Source: Pollenia angustigena (lineage: Eukaryota > Arthropoda > Insecta > Diptera > Polleniidae). From it: DNA of 64,000 nucleotides. This document shows positions 55,250 through 64,000 of this stretch, in pieces. The notes under the pieces were generated by a model. That model was not told the origin of the DNA. It saw nothing but the letters and a program-made list of their open reading frames with translations, and ran no database searches. The first letter of the stretch is position 1. Every line of letters begins with the position of its first letter. Location of the stretch: the NCBI GenBank assembly GCA_930367215.1, contig OV884060.1, forward strand, positions 207,517,253 to 207,581,252, given 5' to 3'. The translations under genes were made by a program, and so were the position numbers.

Positions 55250-56670
55250 AATATTTTAATGTTTTTTAAATTTGAAATTCTTCTTATTTATACAGCTAAA
55301 TCTCTCATGACCAGACACCGAAAGGACTAGTAAAATATATTCGAACAAGAGGGATGTCCTTCTAGCACAGCTCAAAGCTTTTCTTATAGAACGTTGCCGG
55401 GACCAGGCAAGAGTGTCCGCGGAAGGGGTTGTCTCCGCTTAGGGATATTACACAGTTCTCTTCTTTAATCAACAATTTTTTAATTTACCAACCTCTATCT
55501 ATGAAAAGGCTCTCAAGGCTTCTGGCTTTCCAAGGGCAATCTTGGCACTTAATGATTTTTTTTTTCGCAACTGCTACTGCAGTTGTCCTTCTGTCTTTAT
55601 CCTCAAGGTCATATAAATTATTCACTTACAACTCACATTAAGTGTAAAGAACAATTAAAACATAAATTCTGACAAACGACGGCAATTATCAAAGAAAGAG
55701 TCAAGGTCTTTCGAAATAGAAAAATTCGAATAATAGAAAAAATGTTGTTTACAGATTTTTTTTAATTTTACACTATTTTGAACCGTTAACTAAATAGAAT
55801 TGGAATCAAGGTTAAAGGTCATCAAATAAGTTTGTAATAAATTACAAATCGTTTCAATTATGTTAAAAACTTTTTTGAAAACATCCACTTGAATTAATCT
55901 ATGAATTAAAATATTTAATTGATTAATTAAATTCCCATTTTCATTAATGAAATCTACAATTAATTTAAAATTTTATTTAAGCTGAAAAAAAACTTTATAT
56001 TTTTACTTGTTTTTAAATTCAAATAAAAATATTGTTTTACTAGTTTTTTTTTTTTTTTTTTTGTTAAACGAGAAATTAAATAGACACCTATTTTGCATCT
56101 CATTCATTGGCTGTAAAAATTAAACAACTTAATTAATTGCATTGAAAAGCGTTGAAATCTACACTGGCCGGCCGCCACAAAAAGCAAAACATCGCACTTC
56201 AGTCGCGTTTACACAGATACCGAGTCAGAGTCGAATATTTTTGCCTGTTGGTAGTAACACAAGACAATTTGCAGGCTCTGAGTACATCGTATGTGCAGGT
56301 AAATGAACATAAATAAATTATGAATATTCTCAACAAATAATTAACTTTTAACGTTGGTTGTTTTTTTTTTCTTTTGAAGCTCGTACAAGAGAAAAAGAAG
56401 CCCACACTTGCTAAGAGGAGAAGGCATATGAGACTTGATTAACGGCTGGATAAAAATGTTTGTTTGATATTCCTTTTATTGTTGTTTTATTGTTTAAAAC
56501 AAAAAAGATTACGCAAAATGTTTAGAATACGTACAACCTAGAAAAAATATTAGTTGTTTAAAAATATTTTTATTTCGGCGCAAAAAACTTAATCATGGCA
56601 AATGTGACAATTTATGGAAATCATCAAACAAATTTCTAATTTAATGCAAATAATTTATAAAATTTATAAA
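55250..56670. other. Unannotated AT-rich intergenic DNA
   Basis: No gene or bounded element recognised. Confidence 0.4.
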
Positions 56671-56673
56671 AAC

Positions 56674-57484
56674 ACTAGCTTAATCCGGAGCGCTTCGCTA
56701 CACTGCTTTATTTAACACGCTTTATTTTTATTTTCAAAAGTGTAGTATACCATAAGAGTGACTTCTGAAAAGTTTGAACATTCTCACTATAACAGCTCTT
56801 TAGATATGCGATATTAACCATTGGCGTCCTATGGGGGTACCAATTCCCCCGCTGCTATTTTATTTCAATTTTGGGGCTTAGAAGATTCTACTACCAAAAT
56901 TTCAAGAAAATGCGTGCAGCGGATCTTATTAATATTTCTATCTATGAGGGGTATCCTCTGTCTACCCCGCCCATTTTTATATTGAAATTTATAGTTTACC
57001 ATAATAGTAGCTTTAACCACGTTTAAAAACTCTCCCTTTAATAGCTCTTCAGTTGAGCGATGTTTAATATATGCATCCTATGCGAGGTATTTCCCCCTGC
57101 GCCTACCCGCTTTTATTTTCAAAAGTTGAGTAAACCATAAGAGTGACTTCTACAAAGTTTGAACATTCTCACTATAACAGTTCTTAAGATATGCGATATT
57201 AAACATTGGCGTCCTATGGGGGTACCATTTCCCCCGCTGCTATTTTATTTCAATTTTGGGGCTCAGAAGATCATACAACCAAAAGTTCAATAAAATGCGA
57301 TATTAAATATTGGCATCAAATGGGTGGTACCATTTCCCCTGCCCCTATCGAATAAGAAGTAGCCATCACTGTATACACGTGATGATACTGTAAAATTTTC
57401 AGGAAAATCGGTTCAGTAGTTTAGGAGTCTTTAAGCCAACAAACAAACAAACAAACATACAAACATTTCTCATTTTTATATATA
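56674..57484 (+). repeat. Dispersed ACTAGCTTAA repeat, copy 2
   Basis: It has the same head (ACTAGCTTAATCCGGAGCGC), internal duplicated blocks and (ACAA)n tail as the copy at 6309-7250. A MITE abuts its 3' tail directly. Confidence 0.65.
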
Positions 57485-57689
57485 TCGTCACCTTAAATGC
57501 AAAAGGGCGTAACAACAATTTTTATTTTTTACAGGAGAATCAAAAAACTTTACACAATTAATAACAACAAGTTTGAATCGCAGGGATCTAAAATTTTTTG
57601 TGAACATACAGTTTATTAAAAAGAACGAAAATCAAAAACTCTATTTCGATTTTTTTTGTTGTTACGCCTTTTTGCATTTTTGGTGACGA
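57485..57689. mobile_element. TCGTCACC MITE, 205 bp
   Basis: Inverted ends of about 34 bp: TCGTCACCTTAAATGCAAAA then GGGCGTAACAACAA on the left, and TCGTCACCAAAAATGCAAAA then AGGCGTAACAACAA on the right (reverse-complemented). It sits in a TATATA tract. Confidence 0.8.
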
Positions 57690-57699
57690 TATAGGTTAA

Positions 57700-57842
57700 T
57701 CCTAGAACGGCATTGTAAGCACAGAACCTTCTACGTAATAACTGATCGCTTAAAATAAACCGCTCTTGGTTTTATTCAGCGATTGACTTGCAACGATCAG
57801 TTATTACGTGGAAGGTTCTGAGTTTAGAATGCTGTTCTTGGG
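57700..57842. mobile_element. TTAA-flanked hairpin MITE, 143 bp
   Basis: TTAA occurs on both sides (57696-57699 and 57843-57846). The arms contain GAACCTTCTACGTAATAACT and its inverted partner, followed by GATCG, with termini TCCTAGAACGGCATT and (reverse-complemented) CCCAAGAACAGCATT. Confidence 0.8.
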
Positions 57843-58019
57843 TTAATATTTTTAATAAATTATTTGCAATTAATTAAAAATTTGTTTGATAGTTTGCAAA
57901 AACTTTAATTCTTAAAGCTGACCCAAACACTACTTTGAACTTAACAACTTTTTAAAACAATTTCAAGGTCTTAAATAATGGCTTATTTTTTTAACACTCT
58001 TTTCAACGTCTCTTTACAA

Positions 58020-59058
58020 TTTAGTTTAGTTTTAGTTTTATTTATTTATTGGTATTCCTATACAACAGGACTTAAAGTCTTATAATTATAGTTCAGGATA
58101 AGCAATTCGTAGCAATTTCTTATGTGTCACACAATAAAAGATTTTAACAATAAACATTAAGATAAAAGAAATTAATACATTAAAGCAATAGATCAAACAA
58201 CTTTAAACATAAAGACATTCAAAAGCGTTCAATAGATTACACATTTTCAAGTACGGGAATAAAAATTAAAAATACATTTCCTAAACTGCGTTGCATTACT
58301 AGTAAATTGAACTGTTGCTGGTAGTGTGTTCCAAAGACGAATACTGTAAACGAAAAACTGCCATTCAGAAACTAACTTCTTGAATCTTATCGGGATCAGA
58401 TTGTTATTTCTTCTTGACTGCGTAAAAGTACCACGTTCAAATAGATAAGTCGGCACGCCAGTATATATAATTTTATGCAAAAGAGTTAGGCATCGAATAT
58501 TTAACATGTCAGAAAAACGCACTCCATAAAGTTTACTTTCATAGGGTGTAACATGTGAGAAACGTCCTAAGTTGAAGACATATCTCAGAATGGCATTATC
58601 ATCCATGTCACAGAGTACAATTCCGTTCGGAAACGGAATTCATTCCGTATTTTGGTGCTTCAGAAAATGACGAAAAAAAAATTCGGAATGAAACCATTTT
58701 TGTTTTCATGCACGGAATGGGAGTTTTCTGTATCTGAAAGGCAAAAAACTATCAAAATACAGTTTCTATTAATAAACAAATATGTTTTCTTCAATTCCGA
58801 ACGGAATTGTACTCTGTGACATGGCTGTATATGTAGATGTTAATTTCCTGGTGCTTTTTTGGTCACAGCTTGAAAAAACCTCGCTGCCATATATTAAAGC
58901 TGGAATAAGATATGTCTTAGCCAAAAGCATACGTATGTTGAACGGTGTTGAGTGCTGACTTGCCCAAAGCGAACGAAGCATCGCAAATACTTTTCCTGCA
59001 GCAGCGTTTATATGATCTGACCACGTAAGTGAAGAATTAAAAATAATGCCTGGCATCA
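58020..59058 (-). mobile_element. Jockey-type LINE, 3' fragment (reverse transcriptase tail)
   Basis: Minus-strand frames at 59059-58826 (GIIFNSSLTWSDHINAAAGK, LLAKTYLIPALIYGSE) and 58602-58247 (NAILRYVFNLGRFSHVTPYE, LLHKIIYTGVPTYLF, LWNTLPATVQ) form the C-terminal part of a non-LTR reverse transcriptase, split by a MITE. The catalytic domain upstream is missing, a typical 5' truncation. The downstream UTR ends in TTTAG/TTTA repeats near 58020-58050. The assignment to the Jockey group rests on the LxNxLP-type tail and is from memory. Confidence 0.75.
58603..58823. mobile_element. MITE with perfect 30-bp inverted ends, inside the LINE
   Basis: CCATGTCACAGAGTACAATT continuing CCGTTCGGAA is perfectly inverted at the right end. 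221 bp, non-coding. Perfect ends suggest a young insertion. Confidence 0.85.
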
Positions 59059-59299
59059 AGTTGTTTTACATTTTTATTCTAAAATTCATCAAATGCAACT
59101 GACTCTAAATTGCATTATACAAATTTTGTGAAACTCAATTAACACTCAGCTGTTAATTTCAGTAATAGAACAGAGCCTGATCAACTTTCTCCAGAAAAGA
59201 ACATTCAATTTAAAAATGTATAAGTTTCTAATTAAAGACTGAATTTTTGTTAGATTAAAATTATGAAATACAAAAGAAAATCCTTAAGAAAATATATTT

Positions 59300-60304
59300 T
59301 TGATGTTAATTGTAAATAAAACAAAAGTTTTCAAAGAAATATCCTAATATTTTTTTTTTATGATAAAAGGATCTATTACAATTATGTGTGAATCAAAATA
59401 TCCATATTTTCAATGGCTCTGAGCCATAATTAAGGTTCAATGTCGTTGTTGTGTCGAATTATTTAATCCTTTAGCTCTCGAATTGTTCTTGGCTTATTGA
59501 CGTACACATTTTATTTTAAATATACCGACAGAAACAAGTCCAAAGGTGTCAAACTACATGATTTTGGCGGCCAATTAACATCGCCACGACGTGAGATAAC
59601 ACGGCCATTGAATTTCTTACGCAAAAGAGCCATTGTTTCGTTGGATGTGTGGCACCAGGGTTTAAAAAACTGCAGTCGAAATTAAAAACTGTTCGACTTT
59701 CCTTTTTTGAGTTGGTTTGACAACGACTGTTTACATTAAATGAATCAGAAGTAAAAGCAACCTTTTTTTTTTGCCAATGGCAAATGAAGAAGTGGAAGAA
59801 ATGGCAGTTTTTTGGCCGCAGTTTTTTTAACGCTGGTTGGAGCCACATTTCGTCCAGGTCCATATCATCATTTTCTGGTGACAAGAAGTCCGTTATCATC
59901 TCCTGATAGCGAACACTATTCACGGTTACTGCATGGCCAAGCTCATTTTTGAAGAAGTACGGACCGATGACGCTGCCAGACCATAAACCGCATCAAACAG
60001 GTGCTTTCACAGTTCCTACAGACCCGGTTTGCTGAAATTTCCGCACTCTTCTCCCGACTGTGGACCCATTTGGTCAATTGTGCTGACCAAAACAAATCAC
60101 GAAGTGCGCGAAATTCATTTTGATTTGAACGCCCATTTTCGTTGAAGACTTCAACAATCTAAACGCGCTAGTCAATTGTGTACCACTCCATGATTGAATT
60201 TGTCAAACACTGAAACAGAGAAATTTGAAATTAAGTTGGGCAAAAAACTGGACGTTAAGGTGTGACTTGCTACTAACACCGTGCATTATGGTTCTACCAC
60301 CCTT
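59300..60304 (-). mobile_element. DD41D (rosa-type) Tc1/mariner copy, defective, minus strand
   Basis: The intact terminus is at the right (AAAGGGTGGTAGAACCATAA on the minus strand); the other terminus is lost, leaving GATGTTAATTGTA near 59302. Transposase starts near 60192. It carries the same join as the 53316 copy (GTGAAAGCACCTGT running into GCGGTTTATGG). RYQEMITDFLSPE and LDEMWLQ follow, then the 59656-59835 MITE. Non-functional. Confidence 0.85.
59656..59835. mobile_element. CAGGGTTTAAAAAACTGCAG MITE, copy 2, inside a rosa relic
   Basis: The left end is CAGGGTTTAAAAAACTGCAG and the right end reverse-complements to CAGCGTTAAAAAAACTGCGG. It breaks the transposase at the catalytic QQDGAT region. 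Confidence 0.8.
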
Positions 60305-60867
60305 TATTTAAACATTATTAAGAAAGTGCTTCTATTAATTAAAAGGTATGCTAAATGTTGAGGGAATAGGACTATTGTAAAAAGCTTTATAAATTGAAGT
60401 TTGACTCATAGAAACACATTCGAAAAAATGTTTAATATAATAAAAATAATCTATGAATCAGAAATAATTCCCAAATTCTTTTTTTTTTAAATAAATATGT
60501 TTCAATATACTTTTTTTATCCTTTTAAATTTCCAAAAAAGTTGTAGAATCGATAATTTGTCAAAAAAATAGTTCAGTAAGTTTGAGTTCATACGGCTTGT
60601 GTCTTATCGACAAGATTCTTCCTTTTTCTTCTTTGAATATGAATGGATTCATGTCATGTTGACGACATGTTTTTTATTTCGTATAGTCGTGCGTATGCAT
60701 GTGTGCTTTTTTGATATTGAAAACAATAACAAAATTAAACAACGAATGAAAAAGCAAAACGTAAAGACAGTACATGCATCTGTGTACTCGTTTCTTTTCC
60801 TCTCGTCCCGCTCGCCTATAAAGTAGCAATCATGGCAATAAGACATGAGCCGTATGAACACAGACTA

Positions 60868-61210
60868 ATGGCCATTTTCTCAATGTATTGATAAACTGGC
60901 TGTGTTACCTTATGTCAACAAAAATTTATTAGAGCGATAAACTGTCTGTTAACGATTTTGGGTTTCTCAATAAACCGATAGAAAGCATTGTTTTCAGATG
61001 GCAACACCTCTCAAAATACGTGTTAAAGCTGAGAGTCAGCTGATTAAATTTATCTGTACGGCAAATAAAAGGCAAATAAATGATTGGCAGATGAGTGCTG
61101 GTTAGCTTTGCGACAGAATATAAGCAAATTAGACATTGAGAAAACCAAATTTCTTTAATGTGCAGTTTTTCGTTGGGAAAAGAGATAATCGCGTAATGAG
61201 AAAACGGCCA
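60868..61210. mobile_element. ATGGCCATTTTCTCA MITE, copy 2 (inverted)
   Basis: Ends are ATGGCCATTTTCTCA and, reverse-complemented, ATGGCCGTTTTCTCA. The interior is the reverse complement of the copy at 34372-34713 with moderate divergence. TA lies at both flanks. Confidence 0.8.
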
Positions 61211-61214
61211 TTAG

Positions 61215-63500
61215 CGTCTTTAAAATTATTCAAAATTTCCCATAGAAAGATTTAAATAAACACCAGCTTAACATTAACAGATACATTTTATTAATTTATC
61301 AATAATATTTTACAATTATCAATACATTTGAATAGAACATTATCAATTATCGTTTAATTTTTAGAAAATGTTCTTAATTTAACTGATTTACAACGGAACA
61401 TTTTCATTGTCCTTAAACTTTTTTAAACACTAATTTTTTTATAGAAAATGGTCATTAATGACTTTGTTTGAACAACTATTTTACAAAACATTAAAGCCGG
61501 AGGTCCACACCTTGCGTTTAATGGTTTGAGACGCTTATGGCTTTGTCCGAAAAGTAGAATCAGTGTAAAATTGTATGGAGAGGTTCCACAGGACACGCAT
61601 TAAATGCATATACGCTTCGAACGCATAAAGTAAGATTACATTTACTTTTGCATGCATCGCAAACATCTTTAAATAAGGCCAATAAAGTATCAAATGCCTA
61701 AAGTTGGCTTTCCAGCCGTTAACGGAGTTTCTAAGCTGTATAAAGAAACAATCTTTAATTTTTTTTAACATCATACATTTTGTAGCTGTTGAACTCAACT
61801 TAAGAAAACACATCTTCGGCATTACAAGATAAATCAACAAACGTAAGAGTACTCTATTAAACAAGCCATGTAGTAGAGGTTTTTATATAAAAAAAAATTA
61901 TTGAAAATACATGCATTTAATATCTCTAGAAGAAAAAAATAAAGAAATAAATAAATATTCAAAGCCAAAGGCTATTTTAAACATAAATGGTAGGAAATCT
62001 ATAGAAAACATGAACAAGAAGACTTGAGGAATACAACAAGAAAAAAAAACCAACAATACTTGAACAACTCTTAATGCCAGCAACAACTTCTACAAACTTT
62101 TTGGACTGCAAATTGTTAACCCAACAAAATAATATGACTTAAGTAGAAAAAAATACACATTTTTTTTTTTAATTTTTAAAGTGTGTGTATTTTGTTTATG
62201 CATAAAACTTTATACATCATTTATCATACAACATATTTAATGCTCTGAGGATTTATTTATTACATTGATTTTTGTTTCTGGCCTTTCTCTGCCAGCGTTT
62301 CAAATAAATGTTTAACTGCTTTTTTGTTCGGATAGATTTTATATGGATTTTGATTTTTAAAGTTTTGGCCCCTTAAGTGTTAACGTAGGTTAAGAAGTTA
62401 ATGAACTTGTTGACGTTTGTATGATTATACTCGGGTACACACTCAAACCCCTGGCTTGGTACGCACCAAGCCAAATATCGGTTTGGTGTTAAGTTCTTAT
62501 ACAAGTTTAATTTTAAAAATTTATGGCTTATTTTCGTTAAGCTTTTTACATAAAGATTTTTCTTTTAATTATTTTTCTTCTTCTTTTTGGTTGTTAATAA
62601 ATAAATTTGTTAAAGCTGCCAAATATGTTAAAATATTAATTTGAACTTAGTCACTTTCAAGCGTTTTTTTCTTCTGTTATTTGGATAATTTTCGTTAAAA
62701 ATATTAAATAAAAAAAAAAAAAAAATCATCTTTTTAAATTCTTTTTGGTCTCAATCTTTATTGACTCTATTTGATGCTTGTTAGTTTTGTTTCAAAAAAC
62801 TTTTGTTTTAAAGTCTGTTAATGCCAAAACTATTGATTGTCTCTTGGGGGAAAACAAGCAAATTCATTTTTTTTAATAGATAACTTGTTAAGTTTTTATA
62901 TTTTTTTTATCTCTTTCTATCTTTTTGTTGAAATCGTTAAATAAACTGCCCGCCATTCAGCTCAATTATAAATAAATAAAAAAAAAAAAAACAAACGCTG
63001 AAATAAATAATAAAAACGAAACCTAATTTGTTAAAGCAGTTAAAATTTTTACAACTATATTTAAACATACGTTTGTTTAATAGAATTTGTTAAAATTTCA
63101 CTTAATTTTCTAAATGAGTGTGAAGCGAAAAAAAAATGATAAAATGCGTTAAATGGCAGCTTAAAGTGTTAAAAAATTAAGGAAGGAGAAAATTGTTTTA
63201 AAAAATTTTAATGAAGTAAAGTTTTCTTTTCTTAGAAACTTCAACATAATTTCCATAATTTGAAGTTATTCAAGTTAAATATGTGTGAATTGGATCAGTA
63301 AGAAAATAATTTGTGTAAAAAATCAAAAGACTTAGGAAGAAAACTTGAGTTTGATTTTGTAAAACAAACGTAAACAGAAGACTTAAGAAACAAACTTTGC
63401 TTTTCTTATAAAGTTTTTACATTAAAAAAAACTGAGTGCTTTTCGAAAAAAAATTGTTCCACACGTTCAATTACATACTTGTGTTTTGAAAACAACACAT
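61215..63500. other. Unannotated AT-rich intergenic DNA
   Basis: No gene, RNA or bounded repeat recognised. Open frames at 61535-61864 and 61898-62086 (minus) have no family resemblance that I can see. Confidence 0.45.
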
Positions 63501-63547
63501 AAAGCTTTTACTAATTTTTTAGCATATCAATAATTTTTAGCAGAATT

Positions 63548-63869
63548 TATCGATTTTTATCAATAATACTTAATGCTAGTTTTTATAGAAAATTTGTCAA
63601 TTATTTATTATTTTCTATATAAAATTTGTCAATTATTTTATAAAAAATTCGATAACTATCGATTAGTTTAATACAAAATTCGATAATTATCGATAAATTT
63701 TTAAAATAAATTTCCATTGTCATTCATTTGAAAAAAAAAAAATATGTAAAAATTTTCTTAACCTTTACCTTTTTAAAAGAGTACATTTATCGATTCTAAG
63801 TTTTTTAAACAAAATGTTTATTGATTTTTTATTTGGCGATAATTTTCTAAAGAAAGTGATAATTTATCG
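63548..63869. promoter_or_regulatory. Cluster of CGATA/TATCG motifs
   Basis: Nine CGATA or TATCG pentamers lie at about 63548, 63650, 63657, 63681, 63688, 63691, 63788, 63837 and 63865, including the overlapping CGATAATTATCGATAA. Clusters of CGATA are the binding signature of the fly boundary protein BEAF-32, and TATCGATA is the DREF site. Function here is an inference. Confidence 0.35.
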
Positions 63870-63955
63870 ACAATTTTTTAAATAAAATTTTTTCAATTAA
63901 TTAATTTTAATGAAGAAATGAATTTCGCAATATGAAATGAATTAAAGATTTTTTG

Positions 63956-64000
63956 ACAATTCATATTCATTCTTGACTAAGCCAGGGCTTGAACTCGGGT
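63956..64000 (-). repeat. Edge of a further module A copy, minus strand
   Basis: On the minus strand GAGTTCAAGCCCTGGCTTAG followed by TCAAGAATGAA resembles the B-box and the TCAAGAATGAAAAATTATC end of module A. The rest lies beyond the window. Confidence 0.5.

Noticed and set aside
61535..61864. 109-residue minus-strand frame as a gene
   Set aside because: No domain or family resemblance, and it has the composition of random AT-rich DNA.

Overview
The window is AT-rich nuclear DNA from an insect, almost certainly a higher (schizophoran) fly. The basis is the gene it carries, a fly-type engrailed (en), together with the repeats around it: DINE-1/Helentron-like elements, DD41D 'rosa'-type Tc1/mariner copies, a Jockey-type LINE tail and many MITEs. 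The long intergenic space and the 7.75 kb first intron suggest a genome more repeat-rich than Drosophila melanogaster, perhaps a calyptrate such as a blow fly or house fly. I cannot name the species.

Layout. 1-21 kb, downstream of en: no intact gene. It holds one SINE/TRIM-like copy, DINE-like elements, foldback transposons with an 82-bp palindromic minisatellite, several MITEs (two with clear 8-bp or TTAA target duplications), tRNA-like cassettes, and a frameshifted pseudogene of an uncharacterised arthropod protein. 21.55-32.10 kb, minus strand: en in three coding exons (32098-30646, 22894-22797, 21799-21551), 599 codons plus stop, all splice sites GT-AG. Intron 1 contains the most striking structure, seven near-identical 567-bp tandem units at 24233-28390, flanked by a 14-bp direct repeat. 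32.1-34.1 kb: the presumed 5' UTR, a candidate TATA plus Inr promoter and a fairly transposon-poor promoter-proximal region with a (CT)n tract. 34-64 kb, upstream of en: no host gene recognised. It is a mosaic of MITEs, a four-element nest (37.3-40.2 kb), a piggyBac-like MITE, five decayed DD41D transposons, a Jockey-type LINE fragment, and a cluster of CGATA/TATCG motifs at the right end.

How it fits together. En is a homeodomain repressor, and in flies its regulatory DNA spreads over tens of kilobases around and upstream of the gene. The non-coding DNA here may therefore hold enhancers and boundary elements that cannot be read from one sequence alone. The candidate for a little-described system is the B-A-B repeat in en intron 1. 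Module A (about 409 bp) has tRNA-like Pol III box motifs. Module B (158 bp) flanks each A and also occurs alone elsewhere. Element names and boundaries are from reading the sequence by eye; no database search or alignment program was used.
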